A stretch of DNA of 64,000 nucleotides from CAYQQJ01 sp964419935 (lineage in GTDB: Bacteria > Pseudomonadota > Gammaproteobacteria > Pseudomonadales > Cellvibrionaceae). The notes under the pieces are model-generated. The model did not search any database. It was not told the DNA's origin and was given only the letters and a program-made list of their open reading frames with translations. Every line of letters starts with the position of its first letter. Within the stretch, counting starts at the first letter, position 1. The stretch covers positions 1-64,000 of the forward strand of contig CAYQQJ010000008.1 of NCBI GenBank assembly GCA_964419935.1. Direction: 5' to 3'. The translations under genes and the position numbers were made by a program. This document shows, piece by piece, positions 8,294-17,020 of this stretch.

Positions 8294-9811
8294 ATGGAAA
8301 AATTGTCAATGTTGAATTCCAGAACCGACGAGCACCTGCACCACTCGGATACCTTGTCGTTCTTACAAATGCCGGACATCTCTGAATCCAAGGCAAACAA
8401 CAGTCATCGTCCGGCGCGCCGCTCCAAGCGTCTTCTGCGCAACCACGACACCCTGGTTCAGTGGATGCAACATGGGCTGAATACCATCGTTGTGGTCACC
8501 ACCTTGCTGTTGCTGGCGCTTTGGCGAGACGGCGAAGTGGGTTCCCACTATCGCTCGATGTTGGTCATTGCTGTGTTACTCATGTTCATTACCTATCATG
8601 TGTTCGGGGTTCATCGCCGCTTCGACAGTATTCTCGGCGGTGTTCGCCACCTGGCCAGAGCCTGGGGGGTGGTGGTAATACTGCTCGCTTGGGTGGCTTT
8701 CATGACAAAGACCTCCGAGGTCTACTCAAGACAGGTGGTGGTTTACTGGGCACTGTTATCGTTTGTGCTTCAGGCCATGATCTTTCTGATGACCTACAAA
8801 ATATACGGTATTTACCGTACGCGGCACCGTGAGAGAATTCCGACCTTGATCGTAGGTACCAGTGGTGTGGCCAAACACCTCGCAAAAAGCCTGTTCAACA
8901 ATATCTGGTTGCGGGACAGGATCGTGGGTGTCGTTAACTACGGCAATGACCCAGACCCGTGGGATCTTGACGAGGTCCCGTTGCTGGGTGAAAAAGAGTC
9001 TTTATTGGAGGTGGTGCGAAACGAGCACATCCGACGGATTTACGTGGCACTTTCTTTCTCGCATATTCACCTGATCAAGGATATCCAGAATTCATTGCTC
9101 GACGCTAACGTGGACTTGATTTGGGCGCCGGATATTTTTGAATTGAGTTTGCTCAACCACAGCGTCAAGGAGGTGGCTGGCGTTCCCCTGATCGCTCTCA
9201 ATGAGACGCCGCTGATGGCGGGTGGGCCAGCCTTTATCAAAACACTCATGGATAAGGTGATTGCATTATGTGCCATAGGGTTTCTGAGCCCGCTTCTGCT
9301 TGCGGTGGCGGCCATCGTAAAACTTTCCTCTCCCGGGCCGGTCATATTCAAACAGGTTCGTGATGGTTGGGATGGCAGCAAGTTCCATGTTTACAAGTTC
9401 CGCAGCATGTATGTGCATGAGGAGCCGGATCTCGTTGTTCAGGCTCAAAAGGAGGATCGCCGGATCACGCCGGTGGGGCGATTCATTCGCCGGACCAGCA
9501 TCGATGAATTGCCGCAGTTGCTCAATGTACTGGAGGGAACCATGTCCCTGGTGGGGCCGAGACCCCACGCGGTATCGCATAATCAATATTACTCAAAGAA
9601 GGTCAAAACCTATTTGGCCAGACACAGAATCAAGCCGGGCATGACCGGACTGGCACAAATCAAAGGATTGCGTGGGGAGACCGATACTTTGGAGGCCATG
9701 AGCAAGCGGGTGGAATACGACTTGGAATACATCAGCAATTGGTCGCCTCTGCTTGATCTTAAAATACTCTTTCTGACGCCGTTCAAATTGATGGCGGGCA
9801 ATGCTTACTAG
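8294..9811 (+). CDS. Undecaprenyl-phosphate glycosylphosphotransferase (exopolysaccharide initiation)
   Basis: 505 residues, the usual length of the WcaJ/EpsB/PssA-type family. The N-terminal part has membrane segments (about residues 60-190) and a Rossmann-like CoA-binding-type domain (PTLIVGTSGVAKHLAKSL). After a further membrane segment the catalytic domain carries KFHVYKFRSM, RRTSIDELPQLLNVLEG, MSLVGPRPHA and IKPGMTGLAQI. The enzyme transfers sugar-1-phosphate (commonly glucose or galactose) from a UDP-sugar to undecaprenyl phosphate at the inner membrane, the first step of repeat-unit assembly. The start is uncertain: ATG 8294 has GAGG only one base away, and ATG 8309 is an alternative. 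The surrounding glycosyltransferases and acyltransferases probably complete the same repeat unit. Confidence 0.93.
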   Translation: MEKLSMLNSRTDEHLHHSDTLSFLQMPDISESKANNSHRPARRSKRLLRNHDTLVQWMQHGLNTIVVVTTLLLLALWRDGEVGSHYRSMLVIAVLLMFITYHVFGVHRRFDSILGGVRHLARAWGVVVILLAWVAFMTKTSEVYSRQVVVYWALLSFVLQAMIFLMTYKIYGIYRTRHRERIPTLIVGTSGVAKHLAKSLFNNIWLRDRIVGVVNYGNDPDPWDLDEVPLLGEKESLLEVVRNEHIRRIYVALSFSHIHLIKDIQNSLLDANVDLIWAPDIFELSLLNHSVKEVAGVPLIALNETPLMAGGPAFIKTLMDKVIALCAIGFLSPLLLAVAAIVKLSSPGPVIFKQVRDGWDGSKFHVYKFRSMYVHEEPDLVVQAQKEDRRITPVGRFIRRTSIDELPQLLNVLEGTMSLVGPRPHAVSHNQYYSKKVKTYLARHRIKPGMTGLAQIKGLRGETDTLEAMSKRVEYDLEYISNWSPLLDLKILFLTPFKLMAGNAY

Positions 9812-9909
9812 CGTTGAAACACACGCGCCCGGATTGCGCATGCAAAAAAGACGTGGAGCCAATGTCCGTATTCAAAAGAGCGATAAAATGCACTGAATTC
9901 AGGTGATTC

Positions 9910-11286
9910 GTGAACAAGCGATTGGCAGATAAAGAACAAGGTACTCATGACACGACCACCGTTAAGCCAGATGATGCAGCACCTGTGGTGAAATCGGAAG
10001 CCTCACATCAACCGACGATGTCCGGCGATATTGCCGGCTACCGTGCCGTTTCAGAAAAACTCGGTTATCACGTCCTCGGTCCGTTGTGTTACGGCTTTGT
10101 TCGATGGCTGGTAGAGGAAGCGCGGTCGGAGGGAATCCGATCCCTTCACTTTTTGTCTCGTGATGGCTGGATGCTCAAGCAGGCGTTTGATCGCCTGCCG
10201 GCGGAGTTGACCCAGGGGCTGACGAGTCATTACCTCTACTCTTCACGCCGTGCCGTGTGGTTTGCGTCGCTCAAGGAGGCCACCGGCCGTCGGGAGTTCC
10301 GCGAGATACTGTCGGGTGCCGCATCCTATATACCCGTGCGGGAATTCCTGCGGCGGATTTTTGTCGACCCCCGCGAGCATCGCGCGGACATTATTAACGC
10401 CGGTTTTGACAGTGAGTACAGTATTGTTAGCAGCGCGCAGGATCGGCAGAAACTCTATCAATTGTTCGAGGCCATCAAACCGCGTATTGTCGAACAGGCC
10501 GCACAGGAGCGGGAAGATTACCTGGCTTATTTGGGCAGTGCGGGAATGTTGAGCGAAACAGCGGTGGGATTGGTGGACGTAGGTTGGACCGGTTCGATCG
10601 TGAAATATACTCAGGCGTTGCTAAAGTCTGCCGGAAGCCAGGCACAGGTATCGGGGTTTTTCATTGGCGTCGGCAGTAAGGCCAGCAAGAAATACGGTTT
10701 CGAACCTGGCGGTTGCCTGCACGGTTATCTGTTTGATTTTGATGATGATGTGCATCCGGAGATCATCGACTGTCTGTTCGTGATCGAGAAATTTTTAAGT
10801 CCGGACGAACCGTCGATGATGAAGATGGTTAAAAGCGAAAGCGGCTTTCGCCCCATCTTTACCACGGGGCAGCCGGAGGTATCTCCGCTTAACTCAGTAG
10901 TGCAACAGAGCGCACTGCGCTTTGTTGAAGATCAAGCAAAAATCGGCATGTCAGACAAACGATTCGATAGCTCTTTGTTTCTTCCCGCATTGAAAGAAAT
11001 ACTAACCAATCCGGATCCCGAAACTGCAAGGCTACTCAGTCAGTATTCCTACTCCACCGACTTTGGCTATCAACTTGGTGCGAAACCCATTGCGCCGAGC
11101 CGGGACAGCTGCACTTATCTGCGCAACCCGCTGCAATTCTTCAAGGATTATCGCAGAGCCCGTTGGAAGGCCGGTTTCATTGCTCAGCAATCTCTTCCAG
11201 GCCGGTTGATTTTGAGATTGGTGAAGTTTGCACAGTTAGAACAGATTTTCGACCGGTTCGTAGTCTGGTCTCGTATCTCGCAATGA
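9910..11286 (+). CDS. COG5610-like protein of polysaccharide clusters (HAD-type relative)
   Basis: 458 residues from GTG 9910, with AGGTG five bases before. After a polar N-terminal tail, the sequence YHVLGPLCYGFVRWLVEEA followed by IRSLHFLSRDGWMLKQAF matches what I recall of the predicted-hydrolase family COG5610 found in O-antigen and exopolysaccharide loci. GLVDVGWTGSIVKYTQ is another marked motif. The classical HAD nucleophile motif DxDxT is not visible, so either the true HAD domain is missing or the region around 'SRDG' does another job. I cannot assign a reaction. Its place between the glycosylphosphotransferase and the oxidoreductase suggests a role in surface glycan synthesis. Confidence 0.6.
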   Translation: MNKRLADKEQGTHDTTTVKPDDAAPVVKSEASHQPTMSGDIAGYRAVSEKLGYHVLGPLCYGFVRWLVEEARSEGIRSLHFLSRDGWMLKQAFDRLPAELTQGLTSHYLYSSRRAVWFASLKEATGRREFREILSGAASYIPVREFLRRIFVDPREHRADIINAGFDSEYSIVSSAQDRQKLYQLFEAIKPRIVEQAAQEREDYLAYLGSAGMLSETAVGLVDVGWTGSIVKYTQALLKSAGSQAQVSGFFIGVGSKASKKYGFEPGGCLHGYLFDFDDDVHPEIIDCLFVIEKFLSPDEPSMMKMVKSESGFRPIFTTGQPEVSPLNSVVQQSALRFVEDQAKIGMSDKRFDSSLFLPALKEILTNPDPETARLLSQYSYSTDFGYQLGAKPIAPSRDSCTYLRNPLQFFKDYRRARWKAGFIAQQSLPGRLILRLVKFAQLEQIFDRFVVWSRISQ

Positions 11287-11403
11287 TTTTGCAATGGTCT
11301 GTACGATGGTCTGTGCAATGATAGTTCTCACACGGAAACCTCAAATCAAAATGTCGAACATGGGTTCCGGCTGTCACAAGTGTTGTTGGCAAAGGAGAAG
11401 GAT

Positions 11404-12903
11404 ATGAGCGCAGTCTGGAAAGCGGCAGACGCGAAAGACACTCATTACCCACAGTTGCAAGGCGCGATAGACGTCGATGTCGCGGTCATCGGTGCGGGGG
11501 TAACCGGGCTCGCCACGGCACTGCATCTTGCTGAGTCTGGACTCAAGGTCGCTGTTGTTGAAGCGCATCGTGTCGGCAGCGGCAGTACCGGGGGTTCAAC
11601 GGGTAACCTCTACGCCACTTTATCACAGGGTTTGGCGGCGGTTCGCAAAAAATGGGACAACGGCGTAGTCGGGCAAGTTGTTGGTCTGCGGGCCAGTGGT
11701 ATCGATACCCTGGAAGAAATCGTCAATCGTTATGCCATTGAGTGTGAGTTCGCCCGGCGACCTCTGTACTTCTGTGTCGATCAACCGGATCAACAGCAGG
11801 TTGACAACCTGACTGCAGAGTACGATGCCACCAGAGCTTCCGGCCTGAGTGCAGAGTTGGTCAACCGAGTGCCGGAGCTACCATTTCCAGTACATCGTGC
11901 ACTGCGTATTGAGAACCAGGCACAGTACAATCCGATGAAATTTGTGCAGGGCTTGGCGCGTGCGCTGACGGAGTTGGGTGGATTGATTTTCGAGTCCAGT
12001 GCGGTGTGTGACATCGATGCCGGGCGCGGCATTGTTTCCACTGTCCACGGGAAAATTGTGGCGCCGCAAATTGTGCAGGCAACCCATACGCCCAAAGGCA
12101 TAAATTTGCTTCAGGCGGAGATGGAAGTCTATCGTGAATACGGCGTCGCTGCGGAAATTGAAGATGCCTGCCCCGAAGGCATTTTTTGGATGCGCAGCGA
12201 TTCGCGGTCTGTGCGGACCTATTCCCGCGCGGGCAGGCATTACCTGATTGTTGTTGGCGAAAAACACAAAACTGGCCACAACAAACCGGGTGAAAATTAC
12301 TATGACAACCTGCGTGCATACAGTCGCACACAGTTCGGCGCCACGGAATTCACTCACGCCTGGTCGGCGCAGCAGTATCGCGCGGCGGACCTGCTGCCAT
12401 ATATCGGGCGCAGTGGTCACCACAATGTCTTCGTAGCCACCGGTTACGCGGCAGACGGGCTGACCTGGGCTATGGTTGCTGCGCCCCTCATTTCCAACCA
12501 GGTTCTCGGTGCAGAGGCGGTTGCGGGAAGTGAACTGTTTAATCCGCGACGCTTTACACCAATCAAATCCGCGAAAAACTGGATCAACGAAAATACAAAT
12601 GTTACCCGGCATCTGGTACAGGATTACCTGACAGGAGAGCAACTCAGCGGGCTGAAACAAGTTGCGCCCGGGGAGGGAAAAATTTTGAAGTTACACGGCG
12701 AAAAACTGGCCGTGTTTCGCTCCGCTGACGATGTGGTTTCAGTATTGTCGCCAGTGTGCCCGCATATGAAGTGTATGGTTCATTGGAATGCAGCTGACAT
12801 CACCTGGGACTGCCCTTGTCATGGAAGTCGCTTTGCCACCGACGGTAGTGTTCTGGAAGGTCCGGCTTATCTTCCCTTGTCAAAGCGAACGCTCAAAGAC
12901 TGA
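11404..12903 (+). CDS. FAD-dependent oxidoreductase fused to a C-terminal Rieske [2Fe-2S] domain
   Basis: 499 residues; ATG 11404 follows AGGAGAAGGAT. The N-terminus has a DAO-type FAD fold: DVAVIGAGVTGLATALHLAE (GxGxxG) then VVEAHRVGSGSTGGSTG. A second flavin-side motif is LPYIGRSGHHNVFVATGY. The last 90 residues form a Rieske domain with both ligand pairs, CPHMKC and CPCHGS. The family (glycine/D-amino acid oxidase-like with Rieske tail) is widespread but its substrates are mostly unknown. The Rieske cluster is expected to pass electrons from reduced FAD to a partner. It is cytoplasmic, as no signal peptide is seen. It may not belong to the polysaccharide cluster, since 117 bases separate it from the previous gene. 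Confidence 0.88.
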   Translation: MSAVWKAADAKDTHYPQLQGAIDVDVAVIGAGVTGLATALHLAESGLKVAVVEAHRVGSGSTGGSTGNLYATLSQGLAAVRKKWDNGVVGQVVGLRASGIDTLEEIVNRYAIECEFARRPLYFCVDQPDQQQVDNLTAEYDATRASGLSAELVNRVPELPFPVHRALRIENQAQYNPMKFVQGLARALTELGGLIFESSAVCDIDAGRGIVSTVHGKIVAPQIVQATHTPKGINLLQAEMEVYREYGVAAEIEDACPEGIFWMRSDSRSVRTYSRAGRHYLIVVGEKHKTGHNKPGENYYDNLRAYSRTQFGATEFTHAWSAQQYRAADLLPYIGRSGHHNVFVATGYAADGLTWAMVAAPLISNQVLGAEAVAGSELFNPRRFTPIKSAKNWINENTNVTRHLVQDYLTGEQLSGLKQVAPGEGKILKLHGEKLAVFRSADDVVSVLSPVCPHMKCMVHWNAADITWDCPCHGSRFATDGSVLEGPAYLPLSKRTLKD

Positions 12904-13197
12904 CGCTTCGCGAAGAGTTGTGGAGGGTGGAGAGCATGGAGAGCATGGAGAGAGGGCAGTAGCCTTGAATCGAAAGGCCTCGCAGAGTATCCTAGCGCAC
13001 CCTCGTAGTGTGGTTAGTTCCATCATGGTTTTTATTCAAATATTCGACAGTTTTGAGCGCACGTCTCAAACTGCCACTCACATCAGTCCGCCCTGAGTTA
13101 AGCGTCAGCGCGCCTGACGGCACCTTGTCTACTTCTTCCCAATCGCTGGTGGCGCATTTCGCCAATCCGGCAAACATCTCTTTGTATCAGGATTAAC
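12904..13197. other. Intergenic region with short GGAGAGCAT repeats
   Basis: No gene is seen. A 9-base unit GGAGAGCAT is repeated about two and a half times near 12930-12957, not far after the oxidoreductase stop codon. The promoter of the SulP/Usp pair is expected in the second half, but I could not fix its boxes with confidence. Confidence 0.35.
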
Positions 13198-14682
13198 ATG
13201 CTTTTCTTATCTGAAAAAGCCGACTGGTTCGGCAATATTCGTGGCGACTTGCTCGCCGGTATGGTGGTTGCTCTCGCGCTCATACCCGAGGCTATCGCTT
13301 TTTCAATTATCGCTGGTGTTGATCCCAAGGTGGGGCTCTACGCGGCATTTTGTATTGCAGTGGTCATTGCATTCGTTGGCGGCCGGCCGGGCATGATATC
13401 CGCCGCTACGGGAGCCATGGCTTTGTTGATGGTGACATTGGTTCGTGAGCATGGATTGCAGTACCTGTTGATCGCCACCATGTTCACCGGCGTACTGCAG
13501 CTTTTAGCCGGCTATCTTAAACTCGGCGAATTGATGCGCTTCGTATCGCGCTCGGTGGTGACGGGGTTCGTCAACGCGCTGGCCATTCTTATTTTTATGG
13601 CGCAGCTGCCGGAGCTTATCAATGTGAGCTGGCACGTCTACGCGATGACGGCGGCAGGACTGGCGATCATTTATTTATTTCCGTTGATTAACAAAACCAT
13701 TCCGTCGCCTCTGGTTTGCATTCTGGTATTGACCGGCATTTATCTGTGGTTGGGCATGGACATTCGTACGGTGGGCGATATGGGCGAGCTGCCGGACACT
13801 TTGCCGATTTTCCTCTGGCCAGACGTGCCGCTGAACTTCGAAACACTCCAGATAATCTTCCCGTACTCCGCTGCTATGGCAGTTGTCGGGTTGCTCGAAT
13901 CCTTGATGACCGCCACTATTGTGGATGATCTCACCGATACGCCAAGCGATAAAAATCGCGAGTGTAAAGGACAGGGAGTTGCCAATATTTCTGCCGGTCT
14001 GTTGGGGGGCATGGCCGGTTGCGCCATGATTGGCCAGTCGGTGATCAACGTGAAGTCCGGTGGACGCGGACGCCTGTCGACCTTGACTGCGGGTGTGGTT
14101 CTGTTGACGATGGTGGTGTTTCTGAGCGACTGGGTGTCGCAGATACCGATGGCAGCCCTGGTTGCCGTGATGATCATGGTGTCTATTGGTACATTCAGCT
14201 GGAGTTCTATCCGAAATTTGAAACGTCATCCACTTTCCTCCAATATTGTGATGGTGGCGACGGTTGTCATAGTGGTTTGGACACATAACCTGGCATTTGG
14301 CGTGTTCATTGGTGTTCTGTTGGCTTCGCTGTTTTTTGCCAATAAAGTCAGCCACTTTATGTTCGTGGAATCACACCGGGATGATCTTGCCGATACACGT
14401 CGCTACACGGTCGTTGGCCAGGTATTTTTCAACTCAGCGGATAAATTTATTGCCGCATTCGATTTCAAAGAGGCCGTGACCAAGGTCGTTATTGATCTCA
14501 GCCGCGCCCATTTTTGGGATATTTCCGCTGTGAATGCATTGGACAAGGCCGTTATCAAATTCCGCCGTGAAGGTGCGGAAGTCGAGCTGATAGGGTTGAA
14601 CGAGGCCAGCGAAACCATCGTCGATCGCTTTGGTGTGCACGATAAGCCGCAAGAGTTGGAAAAAGTCTTGGGAGGACATTAG
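13198..14682 (+). CDS. SulP/SLC26-family anion permease with STAS domain
   Basis: 494 residues; AGGA stands five bases before the ATG. The N-terminus WFGNIRGDLLAGMVVALALIPEAIAFSIIAGVDPKVGLYAAF is the SulP signature region, followed by about ten to twelve membrane segments. A cytoplasmic STAS domain occupies the last 110 residues (VVIDLSRAHFWDISAVNALD). The family moves sulfate, bicarbonate or other anions, usually with Na+ or H+. With a universal stress protein gene two bases downstream this is a common pairing, often annotated as a BicA-like bicarbonate or sulfate transporter. The actual ion is not determined by the sequence. Confidence 0.92.
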   Translation: MLFLSEKADWFGNIRGDLLAGMVVALALIPEAIAFSIIAGVDPKVGLYAAFCIAVVIAFVGGRPGMISAATGAMALLMVTLVREHGLQYLLIATMFTGVLQLLAGYLKLGELMRFVSRSVVTGFVNALAILIFMAQLPELINVSWHVYAMTAAGLAIIYLFPLINKTIPSPLVCILVLTGIYLWLGMDIRTVGDMGELPDTLPIFLWPDVPLNFETLQIIFPYSAAMAVVGLLESLMTATIVDDLTDTPSDKNRECKGQGVANISAGLLGGMAGCAMIGQSVINVKSGGRGRLSTLTAGVVLLTMVVFLSDWVSQIPMAALVAVMIMVSIGTFSWSSIRNLKRHPLSSNIVMVATVVIVVWTHNLAFGVFIGVLLASLFFANKVSHFMFVESHRDDLADTRRYTVVGQVFFNSADKFIAAFDFKEAVTKVVIDLSRAHFWDISAVNALDKAVIKFRREGAEVELIGLNEASETIVDRFGVHDKPQELEKVLGGH

Positions 14683-14684
14683 GC

Positions 14685-15545
14685 ATGAATAAAGAAGAAC
14701 CTATGGTCGTGGCCTGTATCGACGGATCAAAATACAGCGCTGCGGTATGCGACTACGCCAGTTGGGCCAGTCAGCGAATCCAGGCACCACTCAAGCTGTT
14801 GCATAACATCGAACTGCGCGATGCCGCAGTTCCTGGAGATCTTTCCGGTGCCATTGGCCTGGGCAGCCAGGAAGATCTGCTCAACCAGTTGGCGGATCTG
14901 GAGCAGCAGTACAGCAGGTTGGAGCTGGAAAAGGGGCGCCGAATGCTGGAGGCGGCGAAAGAGCGTGCACATAACGCAGGTGTAGACGAGCCGGTGCTCA
15001 GACAGCGCCACGGCAACCTGGCGGAAACATTGATCGAGTGTGAAGCGGATATTCGTCTGTTGGTTCTGGGCGTTCGCGGCGAAGAGCATGAAGATAATGC
15101 GAAGCGACTCGGTAATCATCTGGAAGTCGTCGCGCGTTCACTGCACCGCCCGATTCTGGCCGTGAATCGGGATTTTTCAGCACCGCAACGCATCATGTTG
15201 GCCTACGATGGCAGTGAAGGTGCCCGCAAAGCACTGGACATGATCACACTGAGCGATTTATTCATGGGCTTGCCCTGTCACATTGCCTATGTTGGCCCGG
15301 AAGACTCGGCCAATACGCTTCTGGAAGAGGCGGCAAACAAACTCGAGTCTGTCGGGCGGGAGGTTGTCACCGCGCGTCTTACCGGAAAGGCGGGCGAAGC
15401 ATTATGTCAATATCAGTCCGAACAGGGAATCGACCTGACCTTGATGGGCGCTTTCAGTCACACGCGCCTGCGGGACATGTTCCTCGGCAGTTTCACTGCC
15501 CAGATGTTGCTTGCCGCGCGCCAGCCGTTATTGCTGTTGCGCTGA
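14685..15545 (+). CDS. Tandem universal stress protein (UspA family)
   Basis: 286 residues made of two Usp domains. Domain 1 (about 1-150) starts PMVVACIDGSKYSAAVCDYA and contains LLVLGVRGEE. Domain 2 (about 160-286) starts RIMLAYDGSEGARKAL and ends in LTLMGAFSHTRLRDMFLGSF. The latter resembles the ATP-binding G-2x-G-9x-G(S/T) motif in degenerate form. GGAGG ends ten bases before the ATG, and the gene begins two bases after the SulP stop codon, so the two are translated from one message. Usp proteins bind nucleotides and modulate partners under stress; here the partner is probably the transporter's STAS region (inference). Confidence 0.92.
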   Translation: MNKEEPMVVACIDGSKYSAAVCDYASWASQRIQAPLKLLHNIELRDAAVPGDLSGAIGLGSQEDLLNQLADLEQQYSRLELEKGRRMLEAAKERAHNAGVDEPVLRQRHGNLAETLIECEADIRLLVLGVRGEEHEDNAKRLGNHLEVVARSLHRPILAVNRDFSAPQRIMLAYDGSEGARKALDMITLSDLFMGLPCHIAYVGPEDSANTLLEEAANKLESVGREVVTARLTGKAGEALCQYQSEQGIDLTLMGAFSHTRLRDMFLGSFTAQMLLAARQPLLLLR

Positions 15546-15975
15546 TCACCCAGCCCGGCTTGTCCTGCGTGCTGGCCTTCATGCTGATTTCAAACTGATG
15601 CACTAACGACTTGTCCGCTGTCGTTCTTAATCACCAGTCCTCAATCGCTTATAGTTATTCATGTTTATTCCATTTAACTCGGCATGTGCTGCCCGTTTGT
15701 CATCGGGATAGCTCTTTCGAAAACGCATAAATACATCCCTGTAGCTCCCCCGCGGCATCCCTGCCGCGAGGGTTTCGAAAGAGCTATCCCGACGACAAAC
15801 TCGTCTGGCGGCTTTGATATAGATTGACTCTGATTTTTTACCCTGACTTGACGCAGTTCATAAAAACGCATCCGGGTGCGGCAAATGGTCTGCGACCGGT
15901 ATGCATCGTGCACTCTTCCCGATGCTGAAACACAGGCCGACAAACCGGGAAGCCGATTGTAAGAATGAGGGTGCT
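15546..15975. other. Intergenic region holding a palindromic element
   Basis: No gene is seen. The central part is occupied by the palindromic element described at 15695-15800. The remaining 175 bases before the acyltransferase gene should contain its promoter; no clear boxes stand out. Confidence 0.4.
15695..15800 (-). repeat. Palindromic repeat, core type A, first copy
   Basis: 106 bases. Complementary arms (outer part GTTTGTCATCGGGATAGCTC and its complement at 15781-15800) enclose an asymmetric core. Read on the minus strand, the core has a small hairpin (GCGGCAGGGATGCCGC) followed by GGAGCTACAGGGATGTATTT. The reverse complement aligns almost base for base with 28575-28680, including 13 flanking bases GGGCAGCACATGC. 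No protein is encoded. Confidence 0.85.
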
Positions 15976-16956
15976 ATGAAAGAACTTACAAGCATTCATT
16001 ACCTACGCGCACTAAGCATGTTGTACATTGTGGGTTACTGGCATCTGTTCGATTACAGCTCCGCCGAGTTCGGCCACTCCAGTGCCATTATATTTCACTT
16101 CACCAATGTGGTACTGGCTCTATTCGTTTTTGTCTCCGGTTTCCTCATTGGTGGTCGTCGTCATGAGCCAATGACTGTGTGGGGTTTTTACAAAAAACGG
16201 CTGTTGCGTATCTACCCGCTTTATGTGTTGGCGCTTGGGCTTTTCTATGTGTACGGAATCAATGACGCCTGGGTATCTGTCAAAGCACTGTTTGGCGTTT
16301 CAATGTTCTACCAGCCAGCACCCTTGACGCTGTGGTTCATCACCATGCTGCTGGTGTTCTATTTGCTTGCGCCATTGTTGCTCGCATTGGTGAAAAATAC
16401 CGTCCTCTTTATTGCGGTCACCTCGACAATTTTTTGTGCAACACTGTTGTTCAAAGTGGTTGGTGACACTCTCGACCCACGCATTTTGCTGTATTTTCCA
16501 GGCTTCTGTCTCGGTATTTTTTGCGCCTACCATGGGCTTGCTAACAAATTCATGAATGTGAAGCTGGCGGTGATCGGGCTGGTGGCCGGCATTGGTTTTA
16601 TGACCTTCGATTTACGCGTGGAAACACTGAATATTCTGAAAGGTATTCCGGTGTATGTATTCGGCTGCTACTTGATTTTTTACATGGTTATCAAACGGGA
16701 AGAACAGTTGGTGCCATACCGGTGGATTTCATTCCTGAGTTACAGCAGTTTTGCCATGTATCTGTTCCATCGTCTGGTATATACCACGCTGATTGACACC
16801 TATTTTCCTGAACATCCCTGGTGGCAGATTGCATACTTGATGACAGTCGGAGTTGCGCTGGCTGCACTGGTTTCATGGACTATGCAGAAAGCCTATGATC
16901 GCTGTTACAGCGCGGTGGGGAAATATTTTAAGCCACCCGAAAGGGTTGCTTTGTAA
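15976..16956 (+). CDS. Acyltransferase 3 family membrane protein
   Basis: 326 residues, starting at MKELTSIHYLRALSML. This ATG follows GAGGG, while upstream starts would add an unlikely polar extension. The opening motif with Arg 11 and the following His (YWHLF) corresponds to the conserved Arg and His of acyltransferase 3 proteins. About ten membrane helices follow (for example LWFITMLLVFYLLAPLLLAL). It is a second O-acyltransferase, 12 kb from the one at 3063 and unlike it in sequence. No glycan genes adjoin it, so its target could be any surface polysaccharide or lipid. The final residues are basic and cytoplasmic. Confidence 0.85.
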   Translation: MKELTSIHYLRALSMLYIVGYWHLFDYSSAEFGHSSAIIFHFTNVVLALFVFVSGFLIGGRRHEPMTVWGFYKKRLLRIYPLYVLALGLFYVYGINDAWVSVKALFGVSMFYQPAPLTLWFITMLLVFYLLAPLLLALVKNTVLFIAVTSTIFCATLLFKVVGDTLDPRILLYFPGFCLGIFCAYHGLANKFMNVKLAVIGLVAGIGFMTFDLRVETLNILKGIPVYVFGCYLIFYMVIKREEQLVPYRWISFLSYSSFAMYLFHRLVYTTLIDTYFPEHPWWQIAYLMTVGVALAALVSWTMQKAYDRCYSAVGKYFKPPERVAL

Positions 16957-16975
16957 TTTGCGGGGAGTGACGTGA

Positions 16976-17015
16976 CGGGAAAGCGGCGGTGCCATCAGCG
17001 CGCACCGCGTTCCCG
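16976..17015. terminator. Stem-loop between convergent genes
   Basis: A GC-rich imperfect hairpin (CGGGAA...GCGGTGC pairing with GCACCGC...TTCCCG) lies between the acyltransferase stop and the stop of the RND pump gene, which converge here. There is no T-tract, so it is only a candidate terminator or RNA-stabilising structure. Confidence 0.4.
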
Positions 17016-17020
17016 CCGGT

